Position numbers and translations under genes: made by a program. Below the pieces are notes generated by a model. It was not told where the DNA came from and searched no databases. It saw only the letters and a program-made list of their open reading frames with translations. Positions 14,461-23,842 of a stretch of 28,126 nucleotides of DNA are shown in pieces; positions within the stretch are counted from its first letter, which is position 1; every line of letters starts with the position of its first letter. The DNA is taken from assembly GCA_034717835.1 (NCBI GenBank), contig JAYELZ010000001.1, forward strand, positions 1 through 28,126, read 5' to 3'. The DNA comes from G713 sp034717835. GTDB taxonomy: Bacteria > Chloroflexota > Anaerolineae > B4-G1 > SLSP01.

Positions 14461-14569
14461 TGGAAATGGTAGGAAGGTTACGATGAACTGTCGTAGTTAT
14501 AAGCTATCATTAATCATTGGCTATTGGAAAAATTTGGTTTAGGTTAATTCAAGGAAGGTTAGATAATAG

Positions 14570-15598
14570 ATGATGGGTCAGCAACAAGAGGATATGAAAG
14601 GAACAGAGGAATCGAAATTTGCAGTACTGCTTGAAGAAGCTTTTGAGCACATGCGTCCGCGGAGTGGTGAAGTCTGCGAAGCAGTCATTCTCTCCATCGG
14701 GGAAAATGATATGTTGGTGGATTTAGATGGCAAGCGCGATGGCGTCATTTCTCCCAAAGATTTGGACTATGTGAATAAAGATTATCTGGCGAGTTTAGCG
14801 GTAGGCGATAAAATTCCAGTGTTGGTGATGCGCGAGTCACGTCAACATGGTGGTGTTCAAGTTTCACTAAACAAGGGCTTGGAGCAACAGGACTGGTTGC
14901 AAGCTGAAGGGCTGTTGGAGAGTGAAGAAGCCTTTGAGGCCGAAGTAATTGATGTCAACCGTGGTGGTCTATTGGTTGAGTTTGGACGTTTACGTGGTTT
15001 TGTGCCCAACTCTCATCTGACATCGGTACCTTCTGGTCTGAAGCGGGAGCATTTTGGCGAGGCAAAGCAAGAATTGCTGGGGAAGAAGCTCTATCTGACG
15101 GTGATTGAGGTCAATCAACACCGCCGTCGTTTAATTCTCTCCGAGCGCGTGGCAAGCCGACAGAAATGCGAGCAGCTCTTGGAGGAACTGGCTGAAGGCG
15201 ACATTCGTACTGGGACCGTGCGCAACGTAGTCGATTTTGGCGTCTTTGTTGATCTGGGTGGCGTGGATGGACTAATCCATATCTCCGAGTTGGATTGGGA
15301 TTACGTGGAGCATCCCAGCAAGGTGTTGAGTGTGGGTGATGAGGTTGAGGTTTACGTGTTGAGCGTAGATCGTAAGCGTCAGCGTATTGGCTTGAGCCGC
15401 AAGCGCGTGATTCCCGTTGAAACCGTGCAGGAGAACGCCGAGGTTGAAGAGGAGCCGGTAGCAGATGAGCAAGAGCCGCTGGTAGAGGAGTCAGTTACCG
15501 AGGTGCCACTTATAGAGGAAGCTGCCCCGGAGCAGGCCGAAGAAGAAGTAGCGGTAGCAGTTCCCGCCGAGGAAACTGAAGTTGCCGCAGTCGAGTAA
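14570..15598 (+). CDS. Three-domain S1 RNA-binding protein (ribosomal protein S1-like)
   Basis: A 342-aa protein with three S1/OB-fold repeats: about 31-101 (SGEVCEAVILSIGENDMLVD), 118-190 (EAEVIDVNRGGLLVEFGRLR) and 207-275 (GTVRNVVDFGVFVDLGG followed by GLIHISEL). The last is the most canonical. A strongly acidic tail of about 60 residues (Glu, Val, Ala, Pro-rich) follows. S1 helps mRNA bind the 30S subunit; Gram-negative S1 has six repeats, while short S1-like proteins occur in other phyla, so this could be the functional S1 or a general RNA chaperone. The start ATG 14570 is followed by a second ATG, and AAGGAAGG at 14551-14558 is the likely ribosome binding site. A strong terminator follows; the gene is monocistronic. 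Confidence 0.88.
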   Translation: MMGQQQEDMKGTEESKFAVLLEEAFEHMRPRSGEVCEAVILSIGENDMLVDLDGKRDGVISPKDLDYVNKDYLASLAVGDKIPVLVMRESRQHGGVQVSLNKGLEQQDWLQAEGLLESEEAFEAEVIDVNRGGLLVEFGRLRGFVPNSHLTSVPSGLKREHFGEAKQELLGKKLYLTVIEVNQHRRRLILSERVASRQKCEQLLEELAEGDIRTGTVRNVVDFGVFVDLGGVDGLIHISELDWDYVEHPSKVLSVGDEVEVYVLSVDRKRQRIGLSRKRVIPVETVQENAEVEEEPVADEQEPLVEESVTEVPLIEEAAPEQAEEEVAVAVPAEETEVAAVE

Positions 15599-15619
15599 TT
15601 TTACGTTGGTGATATTTGT

Positions 15620-15650
15620 AGCCCTCCTGGAAACTCCAGGAGGGCTTTTT
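15620..15650 (+). terminator. Rho-independent terminator of the S1-domain gene
   Basis: Perfect 12-bp inverted repeat AGCCCTCCTGGA (15620-15631) / TCCAGGAGGGCT (15635-15646) with an AAC loop and a run of five T, 21 nt after the stop. Confidence 0.93.
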
Positions 15651-15748
15651 GGGTGATAGGGTTACTACTCACCCCTCCCCAGGCAGCTGGTGGGACTAGC
15701 TTCTTTAGGACGCGGATGCATGCTGCTAACCGCTGATTTTATATTTTA

Positions 15749-15900
15749 TGGCTCTTTGGGAATTCACGGGGTTGAGTTAGAATTAACCACGGATTTCACG
15801 GATTAGCACGGAAAAAAGTAAAAAATCAGTGTAATCCGTGTAATCTGTGGTGAAAAATTTACGTCGCGTGGCACTTGCCACGTCAAATCCCAGAGACCCA
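15749..15900 (+). mobile_element. MITE-like hairpin element, copy 2 (inverted)
   Basis: A 152-bp element, the reverse complement of copy 1 at 12274-12416 over its whole length, starting TGGCTCTTTGGGAA and ending CCCAGAGACCCA. The 9-bp length difference is one extra internal repeat unit of the ATTACACGG type. Inner arms again form a long imperfect hairpin. No target duplication is evident, so this copy may be older. On its left, GGACGCGGATGCATGC followed by TGCTAACCGCTGATTTT (about 15710-15740) looks like another repeat. It ends 7 nt before the caspase gene stop codon; with the S1 terminator it fills the 309-nt gap. Confidence 0.8.
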
Positions 15901-15907
15901 GCTTACT

Positions 15908-17242
15908 TCAACGCCGGTTCTGCTCTGCTGCCGCGACCTGCTGGGCTACTGTTCCCAGTCCGGCGGTGGGATCGGCGCAGGCTTGGAGTAAGGCAGCTTT
16001 GAGTTGTGGTGCGATGCGTTCGATATTCCGCAGGGAACGGGAGAGTTGCCGGGCAGTGAATGAGCCGGCGGTGAGCTCCTCTTCTAGCTTCTCGAGCTCG
16101 ACGTACAGATCCTCTTTATCGAGGCTGGAAATGGTGGCTGCGGTCACTATGGCCCGCAAACTGCGGAACGTCCGGTGGATGCGTGTGGGTTGCCCCGTTT
16201 GCTTGATGACGGTGGAGTGGCTCTGGTTGCCGATCACGTTGCCATCTCCTGTGATCTGGATGCTATCGCGCCCGGTGAAGTTCCCGCCTCCGGTCTGCAC
16301 GCCGCCTCCGATATAGGCCGCGCCGCCGGTATCGATTTGCTGCAACGGCCCGTGGACGTCACCATTGATGTTGTACTGTGCTCCGTGGACGGTTTGCCCC
16401 CGCTGGTCAAAGGTAGTCTTGCTCCACGCGCCCGGCTCTGGCTCAATCGCCGGTTTTTCGTCGAAAGGTAACCCCTTGGGTTGTTTTTCTCCGCCAGCAT
16501 AGTAGGCCAGCGCGAAGTTGTCGGCTTGCTCGAAGTGCAGGATGGGATGCTGCTTGTTCCGCGTGCGGCCCGGCACCACCTCACGGGCATGGAGCGCCAG
16601 ATCTGTCACCCGGACGTAGCCATCTTTTTTGGCTACCCCGCGCCCAGAGAAAGCCTCGATAAGGGCCAACGTGAACGCGCTGTAGGGGCGCCCGGCGTAG
16701 GAAAGTTCGTCTTCGCGGGAGGAGGCGATGAGCACCCGTCCCCGCCCGGCTGCCAGCAGTTCCACAGCGCCCGGCGGCAAGGGAGCTCTGGCGAGCGTCA
16801 GGCCGGGCGTTTTGGCGTCACCTACCCCGCCAGCATGACAACAATCCAGCAGAATCAACATTTTACGCGCGGGGATGGCGGCTAGTTTGGCGGTGAATTC
16901 CTCTGCGCTGAGTGCGGTGCGGTAGAGTTCTGTGAGCTGGTAGCCGTAGGGGAGCAAGTAGTAGGCTTCCCCCACGGAGGAGGTGGCTCGATAGCCATGC
17001 CCGGAGAAATAGAAAAGCACCGTGGAATCTGAGGTGGTAGTCTGGGTTAAGCTATCGAGTGCCGCGAGTAGTTTGTCACGGGTGGCGCTGGCCCCCGTGA
17101 GCAAATTGACTTGGGTGGGAGGATAACCACAGCGTCCCGGTTCCCGGAGAATCTTCGCCAGTCCCAGAGCGTCATCTGCGGTGTTGGGCAAATCTCCGCC
17201 GGCGCCCACAATCAGCGCATGTCCTTGCTTGAATAGACTCAT
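15908..17242 (-). CDS. Caspase-like (peptidase C14/metacaspase) protein with glycine-rich repeat tail
   Basis: A 444-aa protein. Residues about 5-250 are a caspase p20-like domain: N-terminal strand GHALIVGAGGDL, catalytic H82 in YFSGHGYR and catalytic C135 in LLDCCHAGG, with the family pattern SSREDELSY and FTLALIEAF after it. Residues about 282-350 are a glycine/asparagine-rich region with repeated turns (QYNINGDVHG, TGGAAYIGGGV, GGGNFTGRD, GDGNVIGNQ), probably a small beta-solenoid or linker seen in effector-associated bacterial proteins. Residues about 355-444 are predicted helical. No signal peptide or membrane segment. Bacterial caspase-like proteases act in regulated proteolysis and in antiphage or cell-suicide systems; the target here is unknown and no NTPase partner is adjacent. 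AGGAGG precedes ATG 17242. Confidence 0.87.
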   Translation of the reverse strand: MSLFKQGHALIVGAGGDLPNTADDALGLAKILREPGRCGYPPTQVNLLTGASATRDKLLAALDSLTQTTTSDSTVLFYFSGHGYRATSSVGEAYYLLPYGYQLTELYRTALSAEEFTAKLAAIPARKMLILLDCCHAGGVGDAKTPGLTLARAPLPPGAVELLAAGRGRVLIASSREDELSYAGRPYSAFTLALIEAFSGRGVAKKDGYVRVTDLALHAREVVPGRTRNKQHPILHFEQADNFALAYYAGGEKQPKGLPFDEKPAIEPEPGAWSKTTFDQRGQTVHGAQYNINGDVHGPLQQIDTGGAAYIGGGVQTGGGNFTGRDSIQITGDGNVIGNQSHSTVIKQTGQPTRIHRTFRSLRAIVTAATISSLDKEDLYVELEKLEEELTAGSFTARQLSRSLRNIERIAPQLKAALLQACADPTAGLGTVAQQVAAAEQNRR

Positions 17243-17259
17243 TCTGCCTCCTGGTGGTA

Positions 17260-17300
17260 AAAGTCGAAAGTCAAAGGTCGAAAGTCGAAAGTTGAAAGCT
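17260..17300. repeat. Heptamer tandem repeat (AAGTCGA)
   Basis: Six tandem 7-nt units: AAGTCGA, AAGTCAA, AGGTCGA, AAGTCGA, AAGTTGA and AAGCTGG. They lie just upstream of the caspase ribosome binding site. Related runs occur after clpC and before the GH13 gene. The type recalls the short tandem repeats of cyanobacteria. Confidence 0.85.
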
Positions 17301-17359
17301 GGGGCTGGTGGTTAAAACCGCGCCTACGGGTGCGAAGTCGGCCTACGCCGACTCTTTCG

Positions 17360-17386
17360 GTAGCCTGGCCGGAACGGCCAGGCTAC
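17360..17386. repeat. Strong hairpin, 11-bp stem
   Basis: GTAGCCTGGCC (17360-17370), loop GGAAC, GGCCAGGCTAC (17376-17386). It has no T tract, so an intrinsic terminator is doubtful; it is more likely part of a dispersed repeat, although it lies downstream of the DUF2207 stop and could stabilise that mRNA. Confidence 0.6.
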
Positions 17387-17543
17387 GCAGCAATGCTCCG
17401 TAAACGTGGCTTCTGACTCGTCAAATAAGCCTGAGTGGTTTTTATGTTTGACAAAGCACTAGTCCCCGGTGAGGAAACCGGTTCTAGTTTTCTTTCGCCC
17501 CCTCGCGCGTGCTCTCGCTTCCTCACCTACTCGTTTTCTCGCT

Positions 17544-19385
17544 TTATCCAAAACCTCCGCCCCCGCCGCCGCCGCCACCTCCCCCACCACCGCCGCCGCC
17601 GCTGAATCCGCCACTGGAACCGGAACTGGAAGGGGAGCTCTTGAGAGTGCTCGCGGTAGAGTTGAGCATGGAGATCAAGCCGTCGGAGATGCCTTGCAGC
17701 CCGCCGCTCAGCCCGTCGCTGGCATCCTGTAGCGAGGGGGTGTGGCCGGCTTGGCCGCCGCTCATCATTACGCCTCTTCCGCGCTGACTTGAGGAGGGCG
17801 CGTAGACGGGCCGGTACCAGATGGGCATGGGGACGATGGTGGTGCTGGGCAGTTGGGTGAATTTCTTGACCCAATCGCGCTCCAAACCAAAGGCGATGGC
17901 GTAGGGGAGATATTGCTCAAAGAGCGCGGTGGCTTCTGTGAGGTCGGTGTAGCGTTCCAAATCCTTCAAGTAACGGCGGAAGGCTTCCCATTTGAGCGCC
18001 ATGATTTTGCCCTCATCCGTTTTTTCCGGCATGAATTGGGCCACGATGATGGTGGCGATGCCCACCAAGCCGAGCGCAATGCCGGGGCAGATGGCGACGC
18101 GCGTGTAGGAGGAGGCCACGCAGCTGAGCATTATGCCGCCGAGAAATCCCAGCACGATGAGCAGGACGCCCAAGCCACTGTACTTGCCGCGAATCTTCTG
18201 GGGACTGGCGCGGAAGTAACCGCGTTCCACCAGTGCCTGGTAGAGCTCTTTCTGGAGTGTGGGGAGATGCGTGTAAAACTTCTCTTTGAGGTCGCTTAAC
18301 TTGCGAGTGCGCCTTCTCCCAAAGACGAATTTGAGCAGCTGTCGTTCGTATTTCTCCAGCCCGCCGGCGGCTTTATCTGTGCGTTGGAAGGTAAATTCGC
18401 GGTTGGTGGCGCCGAAGATGCCTTTCTTCTGTTCCTCTTCGAAGATAAGGTAGCCGCGCCGCGCCAGATCCACCAGCGTGGCGATAATATCTTCCATATC
18501 GGCTTTCTCATCAACTAGGGTGCCGACCACGCCAGGGCGGTCTGGCGAGGGTGGGGTGGGGAGAATATCCGCCGGAATTGCCACTTCGGGGTCGCGCCCA
18601 CGCAGATACCAGAACAGAATCAGCCCGACTAAGCCGCCGACCAAGAGGAGGAGGCTCAAGACGGTGATTGCCAGATCGACCAGCGGTTTATTATCCTCCG
18701 CGCGCTGCCAGGTGGCGGCCTTACCGGTCACGATGCCATGTGGAAACTGCACTCGCACTTCGAACTCCTCGCCGCTGGGGATGGTCTCCAACGTCTTAAA
18801 GGTGACGATCTGTTCTCCCGTACCGCTGTTCTGCGCGTTGATGTTGTAGGATTCCACCACCCCGGCGGTGGCGCCGTCCGGCAGTTCCACCGTCACGGTG
18901 GAGTGCGTCACGTGGGCGATTAAATCCGCCGGGATGGCCTTCCACCAGAGCTGGTCGCCGTCGTCGTAGTAACGTAATCCGCCATGCACCAAGTAGCGCA
19001 AAAGGTACTCTTGACGGCCTTCCGTGGGGGCAAAATACCATTTGATATAGAAATCACCTTCTTCCCGGTAGGTTTTGAAGGTGCCGGCGCCTTCACTGGA
19101 AGAGGCGGTAAATGGTTGTCCATTTCCCCAGACCTGCACATCGGTGATTTTTTTGAGGCGGTCTTGGTTAATGTTGCGATAGGCGAAGGTGAAGGTGCCG
19201 CCGGAAAATTGGAGTACCTGCCGCTCTTCCACCCAGAAAGTCCCGTCTGAGTTGACGATGATATGTACGTCAAAATTTTCCCAATAGCCACTCTTGGTGG
19301 GCGGTGCCGCGTGGGCACTTCCTCTGCCCAACAGACTGCACGCCAGCAAGAGCACTAACCCTAAGTTGACTAAGCGATAGCGCAT
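17544..19385 (-). CDS. DUF2207 membrane protein with poly-glycine C-terminus
   Basis: A 613-aa exported membrane protein. A signal peptide (about 1-26, LVLLLACSLLG then AHA) is followed by an extracellular DUF2207 domain to about residue 225 (FDVHIIVNSDGTFWVEERQV; IPADLIAHVTHSTVTVELPD). A membrane segment lies at 238-260 with basic residues after it, then a cytoplasmic winged-helix-like region (about 290-395), two more membrane segments (403-425 and 430-452) and a cytoplasmic tail that ends in about 16 consecutive glycines after GGFSGG. The function of DUF2207 proteins is not established; this architecture is typical for the family. RBS AAGGAGCT precedes ATG 19385. It is divergent from the DUF1461 gene. 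Confidence 0.88.
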   Translation of the reverse strand: MRYRLVNLGLVLLLACSLLGRGSAHAAPPTKSGYWENFDVHIIVNSDGTFWVEERQVLQFSGGTFTFAYRNINQDRLKKITDVQVWGNGQPFTASSSEGAGTFKTYREEGDFYIKWYFAPTEGRQEYLLRYLVHGGLRYYDDGDQLWWKAIPADLIAHVTHSTVTVELPDGATAGVVESYNINAQNSGTGEQIVTFKTLETIPSGEEFEVRVQFPHGIVTGKAATWQRAEDNKPLVDLAITVLSLLLLVGGLVGLILFWYLRGRDPEVAIPADILPTPPSPDRPGVVGTLVDEKADMEDIIATLVDLARRGYLIFEEEQKKGIFGATNREFTFQRTDKAAGGLEKYERQLLKFVFGRRRTRKLSDLKEKFYTHLPTLQKELYQALVERGYFRASPQKIRGKYSGLGVLLIVLGFLGGIMLSCVASSYTRVAICPGIALGLVGIATIIVAQFMPEKTDEGKIMALKWEAFRRYLKDLERYTDLTEATALFEQYLPYAIAFGLERDWVKKFTQLPSTTIVPMPIWYRPVYAPSSSQRGRGVMMSGGQAGHTPSLQDASDGLSGGLQGISDGLISMLNSTASTLKSSPSSSGSSGGFSGGGGGGGGGGGGGGGGFG

Positions 19386-19426
19386 GAGGGAGCTCCTTTT
19401 ACTAGTGGATAAATTGATCTGACTTT

Positions 19427-19435
19427 ATTTTATCA
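19427..19435 (-). promoter_or_regulatory. Candidate extended -10 of the DUF2207 gene
   Basis: On the minus strand TGA followed by TAAAAT, about 42 nt upstream of the DUF2207 start. Only a weak -35 (TTACGA at 18 bp) is present. The same TGnTAAAAT form precedes the DUF1461 and lipoprotein genes. Confidence 0.4.
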
Positions 19436-19501
19436 TAATTAACTCTTTTTCGTAACTAGTGCTCTGTTTACTTGGAATCGTAATAGGATCATAGTTGAGT
19501 G

Positions 19502-19510
19502 TGGTAAAAT
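19502..19510 (+). promoter_or_regulatory. Candidate extended -10 of the DUF1461 gene
   Basis: TGG followed by TAAAAT (19505-19510), about 33 nt before the DUF1461 start. No recognisable -35. Confidence 0.4.
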
Positions 19511-19542
19511 GTGGGCCGAGAGATTTTCACAAGGGGGATTTT

Positions 19543-20199
19543 ATGCGACGTTTTTTACAGACGATTTTTCTGGTGGCGATACCGGTCCTGTTGATTGTCG
19601 GGGCGGTACGGGTGGTGACTTTCCCTTGGTTCCCGGCCTGGGAGTATAGTCGCGCTACTTTCTCCCCCTCACAACTGCCGGCGGGCGAACGGTCGCGTTT
19701 GGCGCGCGAGTGTATCGTTTTTCTCAACGTGCCGCACGATATCGAGCGGTTGGCGGGGCTACGGTTGCCAGATGGTTCAGCGGCGTTTAATGAGCGCGAG
19801 CTGCACCACATGAGCGACGTCAAGCAAGTTTACGATGTTCTCTTGGCGGCGGCGTTGTTGGCGCTGGCGCTGGCAATTAGTGCTGGTTGGGCGTTGCGGC
19901 GGCGGGGGGATCACGCCGCTATCTGGGGAGCGCTCTCTAACGGGGCCTTGGTGACATTAAGCGCCTTGTCGCTGTTGGGTGTGCTGATGTTGCTCTCCTG
20001 GAATGATTTCTTTGTGGGATTGCATCAGCTCTTCTTCCCGGCGGGTTCTTGGCTTTTCCAGTACACGGATACTCTGATTCGGCTCTTCCCCATGCGCTTC
20101 TGGCAGGATGCGGGTCTGGCGGTGGTGGCGGTGCTCGCGGTGCTCGCATTTGCCCTGGCGCTGGTCGGGCGGATGATTCAGCGGCGGATGGCAGAGTGA
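19543..20199 (+). CDS. TIGR01906/DUF1461 family integral membrane protein
   Basis: A 218-aa membrane protein with about four membrane segments (residues ~5-25, ~95-115, ~130-155, ~185-210). The extracytoplasmic loop and the conserved signatures FNERELHHMSDVKQVY, WNDFFVGLHQLFF, YTDTLIRLFP and FW match the TIGR01906/DUF1461 family, whose function is not known. The frame is open from TTG 19495, but ATG 19543 is preferred because AAGGGGG (19531-19537) lies directly before it and the hydrophobic N-terminus (RRFLQTIFLVAIPVLLIVG) starts there. It stands alone; no terminator is obvious, only a GC hairpin at 20243-20265. Confidence 0.87.
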   Translation: MRRFLQTIFLVAIPVLLIVGAVRVVTFPWFPAWEYSRATFSPSQLPAGERSRLARECIVFLNVPHDIERLAGLRLPDGSAAFNERELHHMSDVKQVYDVLLAAALLALALAISAGWALRRRGDHAAIWGALSNGALVTLSALSLLGVLMLLSWNDFFVGLHQLFFPAGSWLFQYTDTLIRLFPMRFWQDAGLAVVAVLAVLAFALALVGRMIQRRMAE

Positions 20200-20529
20200 A
20201 TCAGATAATTAAGCCTCGGCATAAATGCCAGGGCCACGAGGTGCCAGCCTCCACAGGAGGCTGGCGCGCAAAGGATTTCGCGACTCATCCATAAATTACG
20301 CAGCTGGCACAGATTTTTTTCTCAATTTTATCCCTGTTCCGCACTGCCATCCTCGGAGGTGTGGGACAGTATAAAATGAATTCGCCACGCGAATTAGCTG
20401 TTCTTCAACCTTCACATCACAACGAGAAGTGTACATCCAATCTCCATTTAATCTTCATCAAATCTTCACACATGCCTAGTATGCTGGGTGAAGTTGAATT
20501 TAAAGCAGATCAAGGGAGGAGATCGTACG
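20200..20529. other. Repeat- and operator-bearing region upstream of the efflux operon
   Basis: A 330-nt gene-free stretch. Its left half holds GGCATAAATGCCAGGGC (20218-20234), a perfect 10-bp hairpin GCCAGCCTCC/GGAGGCTGGC (20243-20265) and GCGCAAAGGATTTCGCG (20266-20282). The first and last of these recur at 24909-24925 and 24840-24856. Its right half is AT-rich and contains the direct repeats and -10 of the efflux operon promoter. Confidence 0.55.
20451..20482 (+). promoter_or_regulatory. Candidate OmpR/PhoB-family box and promoter of the efflux operon
   Basis: Direct repeats ATCTTCA at 20451-20457 and 20462-20468 are spaced exactly 11 bp apart, followed 8 bp later by TAGTAT (20477-20482) as -10. 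No -35 is present; the repeats occupy its place. Winged-helix response regulators of the OmpR/PhoB family bind 11-bp direct repeats and activate such promoters. Further TTCA-containing repeats lie upstream (20401-20415). Confidence 0.45.
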
Positions 20530-21903
20530 ATGAACCGAAGAAAACGACGTAAATCTGTTTGGCCCTGGTTGGTGATGTTAGGTGTCATCCTCGCGGGCGG
20601 CTACTGGTACTATGACCACACACAGGCGACCACTGAGGAAGCCGAGGAACCGGCGCTCCAAACGACCGCGGTGCGCAAAGGCGACATCATGATCACTGCC
20701 GTGGGGAACGGCAACCTGGAACCTGCGACTGAAGTGGACTTGGTTTTCCGTGCCGACGGCTTGTTAACAGAACTGCTGGTCTCTCCCGGCGATCACGTCA
20801 CGGCAGGTCAGGTGTTGGCGCGCCTGGACGACAGTGACGCGCAGCGGCAGGTAACCCAGGCACAGATTGCCTTGGAATTGGCGGAACTGAAGAGTTCCGA
20901 GTTGCAGCGCAAACCTACTGAACAGGAACTTGAAGCGGCGGAGCGGAACCTGCGCGCTGCTGAGCTGACATTCTATGGTTTGGTGTCTGGCCCCTCGGAG
21001 ACAGGGCTAACCATAGCCGGGGCTGATCTTGAAAAGTCGCTCGCAGCATTGCAGAAAGCCCAAGCTGCTTACGACAAGGTCTCTTGGAAACCGGAGATCA
21101 GCAGTTTACCCCAGTCTCTGGCGCTAGAACAAGCCACATTAGATTACCGGAAAGCCCAGGCGGTCTACGAGCAGCAGACAGCCGGTGCCGATGCGGATGA
21201 CATCGTGGCGGCGCAGGCCAGGATCGCCAGTGCGCAAGTGCAATTGGAAGCACTTGTCAATGGACCGGCGGCAGAGGAGCTGCACACCGCCGAATTGCAA
21301 GTTGAGCTGGCGCGCCTGGCGCTTCAACAGGCTACGGCACAGCTGGCGGCCACCGAGCTGGTGGCGGTACAGGATGGCACCGTGGTGCAGATTAACAGCG
21401 CGGTTGGTGAATCCGTCGGGAGTGGTCCCGTCCTCACACTGGCGGACCTGGACGGCGCCCTGATGCACTTCTACCTGGAAGAGAGCGACCTCAACAAGGC
21501 CACCGTGGGCAACAAGTCCCGGGTGACTTTCGATGCTTACCCGGAGCTTACCTTTGAGGGCCTCGTCACGCGCGTTGACCCGCTACTGGTGAAAGTGGAT
21601 AATGTTCTTGCCGTGAGTGCCTGGGTGTCCCTCACGCTGCCCCCAGACGCCCCTCTCTTGCTGGCCGGCCTCTCCGGTGAAGCGGAAATCATCGCTGGTG
21701 AGGCGTACAAGACGCCGTTGGTGCCCGTACAAGCGTTGCGTGAACTGGCGCCTGGTCAATACGCCGTCTTTATACTAGATGAAAACGGGGACCTCAAGCT
21801 CACCCCGGTTGAGATCGGGTTAAAGGATTTCGCCAATGCCCAGATCATTTCCGGGCTGAATGTCGGTGACGTTATCAGCACCGGTACAGTGGAAACGGAA
21901 TAA
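20530..21903 (+). CDS. MacA/HlyD-type periplasmic adaptor (membrane fusion) protein
   Basis: A 457-aa adaptor. A basic start (MNRRKRRKSVWPW) leads into one membrane anchor (about 11-28). Then come the first half of a lipoyl/barrel-sandwich domain (VRKGDIMITAVGNGNLEP, then LVSPGDHVTAGQVLARLDD), a long helical hairpin (about 105-265, Ala/Gln/Glu-rich), the second lipoyl half (LAATELVAVQDGTVVQINSAVGE), beta-barrel (ESDLNKATVGNKSRVTFDAYP) and a C-terminal membrane-proximal domain. In diderm bacteria MacA couples MacB to TolC; in a monoderm-like Chloroflexota the role would be to assist substrate handling outside the membrane. ATG 20530, with GGGAGGAG before it, is preferred over TTG 20488. The stop overlaps the next start (TAATG). 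Confidence 0.9.
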   Translation: MNRRKRRKSVWPWLVMLGVILAGGYWYYDHTQATTEEAEEPALQTTAVRKGDIMITAVGNGNLEPATEVDLVFRADGLLTELLVSPGDHVTAGQVLARLDDSDAQRQVTQAQIALELAELKSSELQRKPTEQELEAAERNLRAAELTFYGLVSGPSETGLTIAGADLEKSLAALQKAQAAYDKVSWKPEISSLPQSLALEQATLDYRKAQAVYEQQTAGADADDIVAAQARIASAQVQLEALVNGPAAEELHTAELQVELARLALQQATAQLAATELVAVQDGTVVQINSAVGESVGSGPVLTLADLDGALMHFYLEESDLNKATVGNKSRVTFDAYPELTFEGLVTRVDPLLVKVDNVLAVSAWVSLTLPPDAPLLLAGLSGEAEIIAGEAYKTPLVPVQALRELAPGQYAVFILDENGDLKLTPVEIGLKDFANAQIISGLNVGDVISTGTVETE

Positions 21904-22627
21904 TGAATACATCTATTGAAATTACAGCTCTGGAAAAAGTTTACGGTACGGGTGACGTCGCCGTGCATGCCCTGCGCGGCATTGATCTCACCATCCAGCG
22001 CGGAGAATTCGGCGCCATTATGGGAACCTCTGGTTCCGGCAAATCCACCTTGATGAATCTTTTGGGTTGCCTTGACCGGCCCACGTCTGGCCGCTATCTG
22101 CTTGACGGCGAGGATGTGAGTAAATTGGATAAGGTGGATCTGGCTGAGGTCCGCAATCGCAAGATCGGTTTCGTCTTTCAGTCGTTCAATTTGCTCCCGC
22201 GCCTCTCTGCGCTTAGGAATGTGATGTTGCCGATGGTCTATATGTTGTACGATAAACCGGATGCGGAGAAACGCGAAGCACGCGCCGTAGCTGCATTGCA
22301 AGCCGTGGGGTTGGGGGAGCGGTTGTATCATCACCCCAATGAACTCTCCGGCGGACAACAACAGCGCGTTGCCATCGCGCGTGCTCTGGTCAACGAGCCA
22401 TCCCTCATCCTGGCCGATGAGCCGACGGGGAACTTGGATACCCGCTCCGGGGAAGAAATCATGGAGCTCATCCATAAGCTGCACGCGCGCGGCGTCACCA
22501 TCTTGATGGTCACTCACGAACCCCACATCGCCCAGCATGCCGAACGGGTCATCCAACTGCGCGATGGTCTGATCTGTGCTGACAGCCGCAACGGGATGCA
22601 CGATTGTGCGGAAGGAGGAGATAGAGT

Positions 22628-22631
<4 letters not shown>
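21903..22631 (+). CDS. MacB/LolD-type ABC transporter ATP-binding protein
   Basis: A 242-aa ABC ATPase. Walker A is GTSGSGKST (41-49), Q-loop FVFQSFNLLPRL, signature LSGGQQQR (from 148), Walker B LILADEP (about 168-174), D-loop GNLD and H-loop MVTHEPH. The lineage (PTSGRYLLDGEDVSKLD, then FVFQSFNLL) is the LolD/MacB/YknY group that powers export or extraction by mechanotransmission rather than classical transport. It overlaps the adaptor stop by one base and the permease start by four bases (ATGA), a strong sign of coupled translation. A three-residue extension after the core ends at the overlap. Confidence 0.95.
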
Positions 22632-23833
<1,202 letters not shown>

Positions 23834-23842
23834 AGAACTAAA

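Larger units (their letters stand above)
14191..14569. other. Divergent intergenic region between the kinase and S1 genes
   Basis: A 379-nt gene-free region. It contains the kinase promoter (14299-14326, minus), a small dyad CCACCAGGTGG (14336-14346), a GGAATGACAA module (14358-14367) and the S1-gene extended -10 (14452-14460). AT content rises toward the S1 start. No further open frame with a ribosome binding site is visible; an open frame running into this region on the plus strand is a shadow of the kinase. Confidence 0.5.
17243..17543. other. Repeat-rich intergenic region between caspase and DUF2207 genes
   Basis: A 301-nt gene-free stretch made mostly of repeats: heptamer units (17260-17300), dyad AGTCGG/CCGACT (17336-17353), and a strong hairpin GTAGCCTGGCC/GGCCAGGCTAC (17360-17386). 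The part ACCGCGCCTACGGGTGCGAA has the look of a dispersed repeat. A CTCGCTT-rich run near 17510-17545 overlaps the 3' end of the DUF2207 gene. No clear caspase promoter could be picked out. Confidence 0.5.

Noticed and set aside
12274..15900. Composite transposon formed by the two MITE copies
   Set aside because: Only copy 1 has target duplications, immediately around itself; the outer flanks of the pair do not match, so the pair did not move as one unit.
17260..17300. CRISPR array from the tandem units
   Set aside because: The units are 7 nt long and contiguous, with no spacers and no cas genes.
17361..17386. Strong hairpin downstream of DUF2207 as an intrinsic terminator
   Set aside because: There is no T tract on either strand after the stem; it is better treated as a repeat hairpin.
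17544..17630. Low-complexity glycine-coding run as a sequencing artefact
   Set aside because: Poly-glycine tails after GGFSGG are typical of DUF2207 proteins, and the reading frame ends at a normal stop codon.
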